A stretch of 64,000 bases of DNA from Eopsaltria australis (lineage: Eukaryota > Chordata > Aves > Passeriformes > Petroicidae), in contig JAVTVJ010000343.1 of NCBI GenBank assembly GCA_034509425.1, positions 372,001 through 436,000 on the forward strand, given 5' to 3'. Each line of letters opens with the position of its first letter. Position 1 is the first letter of the stretch. The notes below the pieces were generated by a model. That model saw only the letters and a list, made by a program, of their open reading frames with translations, made no database searches and had not been told where the DNA came from. Positions 24,484 through 37,302 of this stretch are shown here, in pieces. The position numbers and the translations under genes are program-made.

Positions 24484-27314
24484 GTAGGTACTGTCTGCTT
24501 TGGTATTTGCACTTTTTTGTGCCTTTCCATTCTAAGTGTGTTTGTCTGTAAAGAAATGAAATTTACGTGCTGAGTTCTGGGTTGATTTATCAAATATCTG
24601 TATGATTTGTTTATTATTGGCCTCTTGTCTGTGACCAGTATTGAGTAGTAGGTTCAGAGCATTTTTGTCTTTGAAATCAGTTCTTTTCTGAGTGGATGGG
24701 AGGAAAGAGACCTTAAAAACATCCTCATATGTCTGATTTTGTGAGAAGGCAAGATGGCAGTGGATAGGTCTGTCTGTCCCATCCATTGTCCCACTTTCCT
24801 ATGTGCTTGCACAGGCTTAGGCTCACAGAGTCTGTGGTCCAGATATTTCATGAACTGAGGTTTAATTGAGGGCTGCAGTTTCTCTAGACATGCATCCTGC
24901 AACTGTGTATGGTCAGTTGAGAGGAAATTAACTTTCCTTAGTTGCCTTCAGTGTCTTCTGTAGAAAACATTTCTTCTGCTTTACATACAGGCATTCTACA
25001 GCCTGAAGAGCTGGAAAACAGCAGCACTGAATTTCCCTAGTTTTTCCAGAGAAAAACAAAACAAAAAAAAAAAATACACCAATCTGAAAGAAAGAAGCAA
25101 ACAAACATAAGTATATTCTGCTTTAAAGTAGTAGCTCAACATCTGAACTATCATAAACCTCCAACTACTAAATAGATTTTAAAGCACCATTAATGTGGTT
25201 GTATTTGAGAGAGATAAGCATTTTTAGACTTCTATGGGAGTATCTAACCATATAATGAGTCAGTGAAAGCATTGCTCAAATCACTGCAGTTTTGGTGGGC
25301 GTTCTCCATCCTTTTAAAACTCTGTAGCAATGCACTTGTTCATTTTAAGAAAAAAAAATGACTGAGTGGTTTGGGTTTTTTAATTCCTTCTAAATTCTAG
25401 TGGATGGAATTTCACAGGAAATATCTCTAGTAATTGCATCTCTTTTATTACTGCTTGTGATGAATTTCTGGCAACACTACTGAAACAGTTCTGCAAAAAC
25501 ACGTGCTCCTGCTCTGTTCTGACAATGCACTGGTTCAGTTACTGCCTGTTATTTTACTTCAAACTTCTGCTTCCACTGACAGGATAATGGAACAAGGATC
25601 TTATTAACTGACTCCAGGTGCTGGTAGCTCATCCCTCAGCCAGTTCAATTTGTCAGCTTTTCTAATATTTTCGATGCATTACCTTCTTTCTCACTGATTA
25701 CACTTGAGACTTTCTCAGAGAATTATCGTCGTTGCTAATATTGTTGCCCAGCTAACTAGGCACTAATGAATGAGAGTTCTGAGATCCTTCAGCTACCTTT
25801 CCTATGGCCTATGTAATTAAGACCCAGTTCCCTATTTAGTACTGACAGCTAATTATTGCATGTTATTCAGTGGGTAGTTTATTGAATGTCTTTTCATCTT
25901 CCAGCAGTATAAATTGAAGCTGGCATGGCTAAGTGTTAAAATAAAATTAATTTTCATACACAAAGAACATGATAGAATTTGATTTCATTGCAGAGTTTAT
26001 AGTCCAATGAGGCAGTGGGGGATAGTTTTTGTAACAGATCAGCAAGTTGGCATATAGCTCAGATACATCTTTTCTTAGTCCCAGTTTCTCCTTTTTACTT
26101 GTAAGTAGAAGTTGGAATGACTGAAGTCCTGATAAAAAGTAGGTTTGTGTCTAAAGAATTTCTCTGTATTTGCTGTCCTGTTTAAAACAGATTATATAAG
26201 GTTGTTTAACAGTTCAATTCCAGAGAGGATAATCAGTGCTTTCTTTCTGAAAGAGACCTCATTTTTGGTCTAGAAAGAATAGTGCTTTCACTTTGGATGT
26301 GGAAAAGTGAATTTAGTCTCAAGATGCGTAGCTTTCAGCTTCACAATGATGCCTATGCACAATCTGCCTTGGCTGCGTCACTGTCTTTGATCCGTGACAC
26401 AAAGTGGGACTCAGCATTCTTGGATCTTGGTCTAGGTTGGCCAGAGACAATAATAAATCACCTTAAACACACATTTTATTTTTTAGCCTTGTGACAACTG
26501 TAGTTAACTCCAGTGCTGAATATCTTCTCAACTAGAATTTTATTTGCTTTAGCATTTGGAAATGTCAATGGGAAATGCACAAGTTTTCACTTTGTTTTTT
26601 TCAAGCAGGAAAAAAAGGGTTTTGAGTTCTTAGTGGAATGAAAGTAGTTCAGGAATCTTGAAAGATAAAAAATAGGAATAAAAAAATAAAGTCTATAATA
26701 GCTATATTAACCCTTTTTCCTATTATAGTTCTGTTCTGTGTTTTAAAAGATATTTTCATTTCAGCCTGACCCTCACAAAGAGCTTTAATACACTATTAAA
26801 TGGGCACTTTATTGGTACAGGAAGAGAGAGTTTTTTTTTTTTAAGGCTCGTCTGTAAAGAAAATCTCTTAACACTCTTTTTTTGTATTATCAGAAAAAGT
26901 TAGAGATCCACCTTTACTTATTTTCTGCCACATTCTCTACATTCATTAAGATTACAAGTGCCCCAAGATAGTCACCTGAGAGCACTGTGGCTCGTGTTTC
27001 TACAAACCATAGTGCAAAGACACACAGATGTTAATTGGAGAACAAATGAGAATGAATGCTTGATCTGGTGTTACTGTGATCCCCACTTTAGGGTAATAAA
27101 TAAAATTGCATTAGAAACTTCTGTAATTAATAAATGTATGTTATTAGTAATTGGTTTACATAGTGACTTGAGCATTAGTGGTGTCTTGTTTATACCCACC
27201 TTTGCTTTAGAGTTGACTCTGTGTTTGAAGTAAAGAATAAGGGTTTGTTTATATAAAACTTCAAGCCACCAAAATCTGTGTTTCTACTGTGAAATATTGT
27301 TATACTTGAATATA

Positions 27315-27475
27315 TGTGTAAAAAACCCCAAAAACAGCCGCAACAAAACAACTAAACAAAAAAAAAAACAAATAAGAGCCCCAACCTAAAAATACAGATA
27401 CATGTAACAAACCCCCCCCCAAACTACACAGCCCGTGTGCCCCACAAAATCCCTAAAACCACACAGATGAAAAAC
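27315..27475 (+). repeat. A/C-rich low-complexity tract
   Basis: About 160 bp of runs of A and C, including an 11-A stretch and a 9-C stretch near 27412, with little T or G. It is the reverse of the T/G-rich bias of the surrounding intron. It may be a decayed simple repeat, or a minus-strand GT/T-rich tail. No known element was recognised. Confidence 0.6.
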
Positions 27476-28781
27476 CAAGCCGCTTTCAAGGTGGTGTCAT
27501 AATGATCATTCCACAAACCGGACCCCTAAACAGGAAAAAATGCCTCTCAGTTTTCAGTCTTGAGGTCTGGTTTTCAACTACCATTAGGCACACACAGCAG
27601 TTGAATAAATGTGGAAGAAAACACCAGACAGTTATACATAGCCCATATCCTTCTCCCACTGGCATTTCTTCTTCCTCCTTCCCCATCAACTTTTGGAAGC
27701 CTTAAAACAATCTTCTGTAAAGTGACAGGTGCACATTTCCTTTAAACCCAGCTATCTCCTGTACCTGAAGCATGTCCTCAGCCGAACTGTTTCACAGTTC
27801 ACAGGAACACACTTAGGCCTCGCATTTCTTTTCAGTTACTTGGTTTTATTTTGTTTTGTTTTTACCACATCTTTCACTAATTTGAAACAAAAACAGGCCT
27901 GAAAATGCCACAGATTTACAGTCAACTATGGAAACAGTTAAGTCAGTTGAACTGATTTCACTTCCCTAATCAAAGATGCACAGTATGTTTCGAAAAATGC
28001 TGTCTGATATTTCTAAAATTGCAGTTGGTGGCAGCTGAAACTGCTGCCAAAACACTTTGGGCAGAGTGGTGAAGAGGAGTTCCACTCTGATGCTCAAAAG
28101 CTTTTATTTAAAACAAGTGCATGTGCACTACCTAACTAATACCATATGAAATGAGAGAGAAGTAAAGTGTAAGTGGTAGATAATGATAAACTGTTTTATG
28201 GTTTATGTTCTGAGATTAACTGTTCTTCAGTTAACTAAAGCTGTTCGGTTTTGGTCTTGATTTGTTGTTTTAATTCTTCATGGCAGCAATCCAGTTTCTG
28301 GAAAAACATTTCTTAAATGTTGGCTCTAATTTCAGTGAGTGTTGTGAACACAAAGGTAGTTTTGGCTCTTAAAAGCTTTTAAAATTATATGATAAGAACA
28401 CATTTTGCAAGTTGAGAGTGTCAAGGATATTCATTTCCAGAGTTATCAGGGGGTGTTGTAGTTGCTTGTTATACACACATAGGTAAGTAAAGTAACAGTA
28501 TTTATAGAATTTTAATAAATCATTTGCGTGACTGGGACTAAAAAAACGTTTTATTTTTAAGGACTGTGCGGAATTGATTTTTAAGGCTAAGACCAACAGT
28601 CATACAAAATTGGTCAAAAGAATAGTCTACAGCCTTCTTTTGAATAACAACCTTCCAGACATCAGGATAGTAACATTTTACTAAACAGTGTTCTACACTA
28701 TCCCAGAATTGTTCAGTCTTAAAGTCCTCTCACAGATAACTTAAAGCACATACAAATACAAGGACTGTCTTTAATACATGC

Positions 28782-28818
28782 TTTTTTTTTTTTTTTTTCT
28801 TGTTTTGTTTTGTTTTGC
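28782..28818 (+). repeat. T homopolymer with TTTTG repeat
   Basis: About 17 T residues are followed by CTTGTTTTGTTTTGTTTTG, that is, three or four TTTTG units. A simple repeat. Confidence 0.8.
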
Positions 28819-31800
28819 TTCCATACTTCCATCCCAGGTTTTTCCCTTTCTAGTCTTTGTTCTCTGTGCTTAATACATTCAGCTTGCTGTTTTTAAATTG
28901 TATGGTCAGGAAAGTCTGTGGCAAGGCAGAGAGTAAAAAATGCTACTTTACTTAGTTTGTCCGGAGCCAAGGGCAGTGGTGCCTCTGGTGTGAGGCTCTC
29001 CAAAACTGGTCCAGTATGAGCAATATGGTGAATCTTTATGAAGTTATTCCAGTTTACCTGACATTACAGATAACATGTTTAGCATCAGGGAAATGAACTT
29101 GTATTTGTAGTCCTTTTTAGTTCAGGATAATAGAAGTGTCTTGCTTCACTGTGTCAGTTTCTCTAGCCTGACTTCCAATAATGAAATTGGCACAGCTGGT
29201 TTTCTTGCAAGAAAAGTCTGTATGTTCAAGATGTAGAAACTTACCTGTACGCTTTTGATCAAAGCTTTTCTGCTCCATACTTCCTGACTAGCAAATACGA
29301 TGGTGGATGCAGGTGCTTAGTGGACTTAGTGACCCATTCATTCTTTCTGGGACCATGACACATGTTGAAGGCAGAAACTGAAGATGAAGGTCATTTCTTG
29401 TCATAGGAAAGGTGGTAGATTTCTCCCTGAGCATTCACTTAGGAAGCATGGAGAACAAATGCAGTATTGGGGCTAGAAAACAAAGGTGATACGAAGGAAA
29501 GTAGTTTTATGGCAGTATTTTGGAGGAGTGGTTTTACTGGTAATTCTTGTTTAGCATTAAGGAAAACACAAGATTGAATGTGTCCAATTTTAGATATTGC
29601 AGATCCCATGTGTGCTCAATTTTAGAGATGGTTTTTTAGCTGTTCACATAAAGAAGGGCATCATGGACAAACAGTAGCTGCAATATGTTGCTTAAACTTT
29701 ATGTTGAGCACAGACTTCTATATTTGCCACTGTATACCTTGTGTATGTGACTTAAATGTTTATGCCATCTTCTGTATCTGTGCTACTTTGAAACTAATTT
29801 GGGGTTTTTTTGGCTTTTTTACAGTAAAATTGTAACATAACAGATTTGTTTAATGTTTCTTTGTCACTAGTCTACCATCCTGGTGCTTGGTAGACTACTT
29901 GCTGCTGTGTTCACGATGGTTTACAAAGTTCTAGTCCCCCATGTGAGTTACACACAAAACTTGCAGAATTTATTGTTATGTGTTCTTCTGTTGTGGTCCT
30001 TAACATAACACTGCACAACTGTTCACATGGTTATTTTCAAATAATTGCACTATGACTTTAATTGCAAAGCTAGCTCAAGGCTTCTTATTAAATGTTGTAA
30101 AGCTTCTTTTCTTTACCTCATGTAACAAGAAAGAGTTGTGGAGGTCAATTACTAGATGTATTTCTTTCTATTCTTTAGTAGATACTGTCCCAGGCACCCA
30201 AACAATTAATCCTTTGAAAAGCTGCAGCTTGGATAGCTTTTCACAGCTTTGGCTGGAACAGAGTTAAATTACCTGCTATCTTAAATAACTGTTAACTTTG
30301 TGCTGCCACACACAAGGTTGTCAGCCAAGCTGAGTAGGTGGCTTTGTCTACCTAGCCTGCTGAAATTCTGAGATTAAAAAAAAGTAGGCATTTTTCAGAC
30401 CTGACAGTAAATAGAGGGAAGGTGGAATGAGAAATATTTCACCATTGTCAGCTTGATGGATCAAATATGAAAAGTTTGTGGTGGAAACTTTTCACCCTAC
30501 TGAAATGTTCAACATTCTCTAAACATTTTGGAAGAACAGCGATGTTTTTCATTGGTCTGAGGCTTGATATACTAAAGATTCCTTTCCAAGCAAGAGGCAG
30601 AGGTCCTGTAGCTACCTGGTTGCCTGTCCTGATCCAGAAGATGGCCATCTGACACTTGGCAAATGCTCATCTTCCATTTCTCTGCCAGTTCTGCTCTTGC
30701 TGAACCTTTTCCATACAGGGATTGATTTTTGCCTTTATGCGTGGGGGGAAAAGTACATTGAGGCTAATGAGAGAGGCAAGATTGTACATTTGACAAGGAA
30801 AACCTTGGTTTTCCCCCAGCTCCTTCTCTTTGTTTCATTTAAAACAATTGCTAGCTGGGAAACAAAAGGAAGAATGAAGGACTAAAAGGAGAGTGCTTTC
30901 CTGTTTACTTTCTTGCTTTCTGTCTTTCTTTTGCACTGTTTTTTACACTTAGTTTCATGTTTAAAAATAAGTAAATAAATTTGAAGATTATAAGGAGCTT
31001 TTGGGGTTTTGTATTTCGTATGCATTTATTTCTAGCTAACAGTTATATGACCACTTGAATAGTCACAGGCCTAGTTGTATCCTTGTGGAGCAAAAGGAAT
31101 GGTGGTTTTTGACCTTCTGTATCTGAATTGCCACATGCCATTAAAGGAACCATTCCTATACAAGCTACTGTGTGTCAAAAATCAGCAGTATTTTAAAAAA
31201 CCCAAAGTAACCACAAAACAAAATAAAGTGGATGGAGAGGGAGGCAGGAAAGAGTTCATTTCTACTTTGACAAATTAGGATTGGGCAGTAAATTACTAAC
31301 AGACCAAAATGCTTTTGAAGTGACATTTTCTCTTTGCAAAAATTCCACCACATCTTGTCAAAAACCTGATTTAGAAAGGGTTGTGAAGGAATAGGTAGGA
31401 AGGAACAGCATAAAATTCAGGTCAGAGTTCAGCTTTGAGTTGGCGGTAGGTGACTTCAGCAATTGTTTTGTTCATTTTTCTGCACCACTGTGCTGGCGTT
31501 ACCTGCTGCCTGCAAGCAGCAGTCAGCATCTTTACAGAGAGTTCCTTTTGCTAGCTTCCAGTCTATCCCGTGTCTTTGGTTTCATGACAGTAGCATGCTG
31601 TGGGAAGGGGATACTTAAAGCAAAACTTGAGGCAGTCATGTATTTTATTCATGTTCAGAACTCCTCTATAGAAAGTGTGTGAAATTTCAACAAACCAGTT
31701 AAAATTTACCCCATGCTACATTTTTGCATTATTTCCCCAGCACAAAAACTGATTCCAGCTTTATTCACTGCTTAAGCTTACAGTGTCACAGTGACCAAAG

Positions 31801-32938
31801 TAAGGAGTAGTTACTCCATGTCACACTTCATCGTGCAGAACAATTAACTAGCTTCATGTTGCAGACTCCTAAAAGTTTCAGTTGCATTAGCAATGCCGGC
31901 AGGGCTTGGAATCAAGCCTGAGCTGGGAAATGTACTTCCTCCAGCTCTCACTGCATCAGGCCATCTTTGGATGCTATTTGTGTGTGACAAACTTGCTCTT
32001 GATGCTGCACCAGCATTTATAGTGGTTGGATGTACTATTTCCTTTCCTTCCTATCATTTAAGAACACTTAGCAGAGAATCTGCTACTTGACATTTTACTT
32101 CTTTGCACCTTTTTACATGAGAGTAAATACTCAACAACGTTACACATCTGCCAAAACTGTCTCTCTCTAGCTTTCTAGGCTGTTCTGTCGTCTTCTAGGC
32201 CACTATTTATCCCTGCTCTAAACAGCTGTAGACCAAAGAGAGCATGGCACCATATAAGTAGATATATTTTGTGGCATCTGCGTGAACATACTGTCAAATA
32301 TCATTACTCTGTCAAGACAGTAAAACTTGCAGTAACAGTCATTAAGTTTGCCTTAGGAACTCATCCTGTATTTGTTGATAGTTAATTGTTCTCTGGGGTG
32401 TGATATGACTTGAAATTATTTCTCGTTATTTTGGTCACTATTGACATTGTGAGCTTAAGCAGTGAATAAAATTATTTTGCAGGATTTCTTGTGTTGCAGC
32501 AATGATGCAGGGCTGCACTATGGGGTAAACCGTGAAATGTGAACTCATTATGTCACCAATGATCCAGTGGGTGCTTATCCAAGCTATGTTACATAGAAGT
32601 CAGGAGCTGAACTTGCCCAGTAGACAATAGACACAACAGTTAATCTAGAAAAACTTGACTTACATACAACACACTTCATTAGTGATTCAGAAAGAAAGTA
32701 GGTTCAATATTTTACCATGCCGATATTGCTGGTATTTTTAAAGTGTTATTACCAGAACATGTCCTTATCTTATAAAGGCTGTAATGTTTTAATGTGAAGC
32801 AGATGCTTGTGCTTTGAAGACTTACCTACTTTTCATTTTTTTCATTGCTCAATAGACTGTTGAAAAGTAAGAGATGACTTTCACGTGAATAATTCAAGCC
32901 ACTTATGTGAGCTCTTTCCCTGCTACTCTGCTTTTTTT

Positions 32939-32956
32939 AATATATATATATATATT
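32939..32956 (+). repeat. (TA)n microsatellite
   Basis: About eight TA units follow a T run in intron 6. Likely polymorphic in length. Confidence 0.8.
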
Positions 32957-33124
32957 AGAGGTCAGAAAGCAAAAGTTTGCATATTTGCTTTGTCAAATGA
33001 AATTTGAGAATTAGGAAGGAAGGAAAGTCTTCAACAGCAGGCACATTCCTCTAATATTTCAGTGTTCTCAGCTAGTTGAAAGCAGGTGATAACTTCATAG
33101 TTGATATTTTATTTTTTCATATAG

Positions 33125-33388
33125 TGATAGGACTAGGGGAAATGGCTTTAAATTGTAAGAGGGTAGGTTTAGATTAGAGATAGGAAACAGGATCTCTACT
33201 GTGAGGGTTGTGAGGCACTCTGGAACAGGTTGCCCAGAGAAACTGTGGTTGTCTCATCCCTGAAAGTGTTCAGGTCCAGGCTAGATGGGTCTTTGATCAG
33301 CTTGGTCTAGTGAAATGTTTCCCTGCCTATGGCAAGGTGGTGGGAGCTAGATGATCTTTAAGGTCTCTTCCAACTCAAACCATTCCCA
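33125..33388 (+). mobile_element. CR1 LINE 3' end, sense orientation
   Basis: It begins gataggactaggggaaatgg, then follows the CR1 3' sequence: ggcactctggaacaggttgc, cccagagaaactgtgg, ctatggcaaggtgg and gatgatctttaaggtctctt. It ends ccaactcaaaccattc, the usual CR1 terminus. This is the only copy in the window lying in the same direction as UXS1. It is 5'-truncated to about 260 bp and ends 442 bp upstream of exon 7. Confidence 0.93.
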
Positions 33389-33830
33389 AAAAGTTTCTCC
33401 TCATATTGAAAAAATGTTTCTACCATTTTTGCTTCAGAATCTATTTCAGAAGAATACTATGAAGCTTGTAGGCATTTAAAAACTTGAGGGTAACAGAATA
33501 TTTCAAATACTTTTGCAGCTTCTAAACATTCCTGAAGTACTCAGCTAATTTTTTTGTATTTTTTATAAGTGAAAAGTGTGAACACCAGCACAGACATCTA
33601 TATCCATGTCAACAGTGTTGATATGCTCCAGGTTTTGTTTTACTAAAAATTAAGCTTTTCTTAGAGTTACAAGTTTGTGTACATATCATCTGTAGGTAGC
33701 AATACAGGAAGTGCTGGGTTCCAGTGCTAAGAAATGCACAAAGGGATTACTTCTTTCTTTACTTTAATGCTTTCTCATTTAATATGTTATATGGGAAAAT
33801 AGTAATGTTATCGCCTCCATTTTTCTGTAG

Positions 33831-33935
33831 TGGACCAGATCTATCATCTAGCATCTCCTGCTTCTCCTCCAAATTACATGTATAATCCTATAAAAACATT
33901 GAAGACCAACACTATTGGAACATTAAACATGCTGG
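33831..33935 (+). CDS. UXS1: UXS1 exon 7, residues 153-188
   Basis: Two bases complete Val153, then [19 protein letters not shown] is read, followed by [23 protein letters not shown] is the conserved loop of UDP-glucuronate decarboxylases that contacts NAD+ and the substrate. The exon is 105 nt, a multiple of three, so skipping would be in frame but would remove part of the active site. Donor GTAAGT. Confidence 0.98.
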
Positions 33936-35283
33936 GTAAGTGGAATTCTTTTTATTACTTAACTTGATTAGACATCATATAATCCTGACAGAGTTTCTGG
34001 GGAGAGGGGAAGATGAAGCAAATGAGTTGTACATTTTAAAAAGTTCTTTCTTTAAGCAAAATAAGGTTGGGGGTATTTTTACCCTCTTTGAAGATTTTTG
34101 TCCTTTTTCTTTAAATATATCTGCAAATGAACATTGACAACATGGCTGTCAAAGCACAAGAACTTCGTGCCTGTAAGTTGGCTATGGAGCGTGCAGTAAT
34201 TACAGAAGTTATCAGAACAATTAAGAGCATGGGATTTTATAGCACAGTTGTGTTCATGACTGCAGTTCTCACTTTGATGGCTGTGGAGCATTCCCACAAT
34301 TACCATAAGTGAGTGTTCTTTCCACCTCAGCAAACATTGAACTAGGTGGAACTGCACTGGTTCTGTGAACTCCAGACTGAGGAGTACTGCACCCTCTTGT
34401 GCATGCCTTGGCTAGCAAATTCGGAAAAAGTGTTTAATGTCTAGCTTCACGCTGGATAATTACAAGGCAATGTTTTCAGCTTTGTCTTGTTAGTTTGGTG
34501 CTGGGAATGGGTCTGTGAAAAGAAGACCTCAAGCCTTCCCTACTTTTTCCTCCCACCTTTGTGCCATCTCTATATGATGCAGACTGATCTGAGTGTCAGT
34601 GATCCTAAGAGTTGTTATGAGTCAGAAAAACTCCTGGGCATTAGCATAGCTGAGTTTCTTATTTGAGTGATACTCTAGAGAGTACAATTCAGAGAATCAA
34701 GTGATTCTGAAGCTGTGAAGGTACCAGAATGGCACAGGTGAGAGATTTGTTTGATTTGATATGTCAACCTGAAGACCAGAAAGCCATTGAAATGGAATGC
34801 AGGATAATCTCAAGTGATGGGTAGGATCATCCAAGCAGTTTAAAAGGGCATAATAAAGGAGAAATGATTGATTTTTGTCCTATAGCATGTTATTCTGTAT
34901 AAGTTCCTTTACATAGTTGTCTTTAATCTATGTGAAAAAGGATTTGGTTATCATAATATACCGTGTTGTTTCAAGATCCTGATTTCCTAAGTGCAATGCT
35001 TCCTTGGCCTTTATTTAGGTTGTTCTTGGATCTTGATTCAGTGCAACTGCTAATCCCAGAAGCAAACACTTCACTTGCAGGTGCTGCTCTGCTGTTTCTT
35101 AAGTTTTCCAGTTTGGGAGTGGGAGCTATGGATGTGATTTACATCTAAATTTGCCAAGTGGGAGAAATCGAATTCTCTTTAAAAACATGTAAAACAGGAT
35201 CACACTAAAACAGCTAGCATGAGTGAAAGATTCTTTGCACTTGCTCTAATTATGTTCTTCTTTTCCCATTGCCCAAAATCTAG
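33936..35283 (+). other. UXS1 intron 7
   Basis: No named element. A 61-codon open frame at 34127-34312 has a protein-like look but no splice signal or family match that I recognise. The acceptor is ttgcccaaaatctag. Confidence 0.8.
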
Positions 35284-35343
35284 GTTTAGCTAAACGTGTT
35301 GGAGCACGGCTGCTGCTGGCCTCTACATCAGAGGTTTATGGAG
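35284..35343 (+). CDS. UXS1: UXS1 exon 8, catalytic TSE motif, residues 188-208
   Basis: Two bases complete Gly188, then LAKRVGARLLLASTSEVYG and the first base of Asp208. STSEVYG holds the conserved Thr202, Ser203 and Glu204; Ser/Thr and Glu here take part in the oxidation and decarboxylation steps in this family. The exon is 60 nt, in frame if skipped, which would remove those residues. Donor GTAAGA. Confidence 0.98.
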
Positions 35344-37180
35344 GTAAGAAGAACAAAACAATATTTAGAGCCCTTCAGATATGACTGTGTAAAAGGATAT
35401 TTGCACATCTCTTGTCAGATAGCAGAATGATAGATTTTCATTACTGTCTTAGCTTGCTTCTTTATGAGATGTTCTTCTTACAGTTTAAAATGTGAGAAGG
35501 GCATTTACAGTGCTTGCGTTATGTTTCTAGTCAAGAGTGGTGGCAGGAGACTTGGTGTGTTGTCTGTACCTTTCCTGTGTCCTGGCTTACATCTCTTTTT
35601 CCAAAGGGCTTGTGGGGAAATTGAGTGTTGTACTCTAAAAGTCCAGATGCCATAATGAAAACCTGAGAAGAAAGATCATTTCAATAGTAAATATGCATAT
35701 CTTCTTCCCATCACATAGGAATTGTATTGTTAAGATTTAGCAATTGCCCTGGTGTGTAACCTCCAAGCTAAGAAAATACTGGTTGTGCATGCAGGTTCTT
35801 CTGGTGTCTCTTGAAATGTAATATTTGGCAGTGCTCTCCGTCTTCCTCTTACTGTTAGAAGTGAAGGAGGGATAGAATGGTGGCTGGATACAGCAAGAAT
35901 CTTCAGTACTACCTTGGATGTGTAGCAGACCCTGTGCCTGCTAGAGAAACTTCCTTCTCTTCTCAACTATTGCATGATTGATAACAGCAGTGTTGCAAGA
36001 TTAGTGGAGGTGCACAGGCACAAGTACCCTGTTCAGCAGGAGTAGGTTTGAGTCTTGGCTGTAAAGAACAAACAAGTAAACAAAAAATGGTCACTTGTGT
36101 TACAAAATACAAAGCTTTGTGAGCAATAAGTGAGGAAGGACAAAGAACACACCTCCAGGTGTACACTTTTGATGCAGCAACTTCAGTCAAGAAGATTAAA
36201 AGTAAATGCCCAAGCAAGAGACCACTAAGATGATTGGCCAGCCAAAGTGGCTTGAGCATGTGCAGCATTCCTACTGCCTCCCAAGCCTTAGATTATACAT
36301 GGTCAGGCTCTGCAGTGAAAAATGGTAGCCTCAAGGACTCTTCTGTAACTGAACAAACTCCCTTCTGGATTATCTCCCTTCCCACAGCATCTTTCGAGGC
36401 CCTTTAAGATTGCTATGGACTTTTATAATCATGTAAAACTTCCGTGCATTTACCATTGCTCTGTGGCTTTCATGTGGCACAAAGTCATCCATAATCATGT
36501 CTGAGCAGCATGAAATCAGGAATGTTTTATCAGAACTCACTGTCAAGATTGTTTCAAAAATTAGCTTTCAACACTAGGAAGTTTTGTCCCGTGCAAACTT
36601 CAAACCCAGTGCCCAGTTACAACTAGTAAAAATGCTTAGGATAAAATAGAAGAAATACAAATACTTTGTGGTACATCACTCTTATCTCTTTAAGAAATAC
36701 TGTACATCTCTATTTTCTCCATTTTTCTTTCCTTGTTTCCTATTTTATGAAATTTGAACATGCTTTGCTTTTCTACATACCTATAATGCCTCCTACATAA
36801 CTGCTGCCTACATAACCTGTAATGTTTCCTCTGAAGCACATTAGGTAAAAGTCATATTTATGCCCTTCAGGTAGTCTTTCTTTGCAGAGAAGAGTTGAAT
36901 TTAACCCTCTGTTCACACATTCTTGTAGGGAAAGCAGTTGCTGGCTGTTGTTTGCTTGTACTCAGTTATTTTACTAGTCTTTCATCTTCTGTTACTGCCG
37001 TTTTCATGCTTCCAGTGATTGCACTTTTAAGAAATTCTGTTAAAATGTAAGATTTTCTAAAATGCAGAATTCAGAGAGGAGCTGTGCTGACTTGTGTAAC
37101 ACAAATGCTCTACTGAGAGTTTCATCGTATATAGTCATCTTTTGATATATCATAATCCAAGGTGGTTTTTTTCCCCATAG
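35344..37180 (+). other. UXS1 intron 8
   Basis: No exon or interspersed repeat recognised. A short direct repeat (cctacataactgctg / cctacataacc) occurs near 36790-36817. It ends ttttccccatag. Confidence 0.8.
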
Positions 37181-37302
37181 ATCCTGAAGTTCACCCTCAA
37201 AATGAGGATTACTGGGGCCACGTGAATCCAATAGGTCCAAGAGCCTGCTATGATGAAGGAAAGCGGGTTGCAGAGACCATGTGCTATGCGTACATGAAGC
37301 AG
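37181..37302 (+). CDS. UXS1: UXS1 exon 9, catalytic YxxxK, residues 208-248
   Basis: Two bases complete Asp208, then [20 protein letters not shown] is read, followed by [20 protein letters not shown]. Tyr231 and Lys235 form the YxxxK pair that defines short-chain dehydrogenases: the Tyr is the acid/base and the Lys lowers its pKa and binds the nicotinamide ribose. One change from human is Ser to Asn at 215. The exon is 122 nt, ends on a codon boundary, and has the weaker donor GTATTA. Confidence 0.98.

Larger units (their letters stand above)
24484..33830 (+). other. UXS1 intron 6 (9.3 kb)
   Basis: The longest complete intron. It holds an A/C-rich tract (27315-27475), a T run with TTTTG units (28782-28818), a TA dinucleotide tract (32939-32956) and a plus-oriented CR1 3' end (33125-33388). 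No exon or RNA gene was recognised elsewhere. The acceptor is ttttctgtag. Confidence 0.75.

Noticed and set aside
15570..25730. A 14-mer (agagaattatcgtc) shared by 15570-15583 and 25717-25730
   Set aside because: Flanks do not match; one 14-mer repeat in 64 kb of A/T-rich sequence is expected by chance or nearly so.
34127..34312. 61-codon open frame with a protein-like look (starts MNIDNMAVKAQELRACK)
   Set aside because: No acceptor or donor at its ends and no family match that I know. It lies in intron 7, and the length is within chance.
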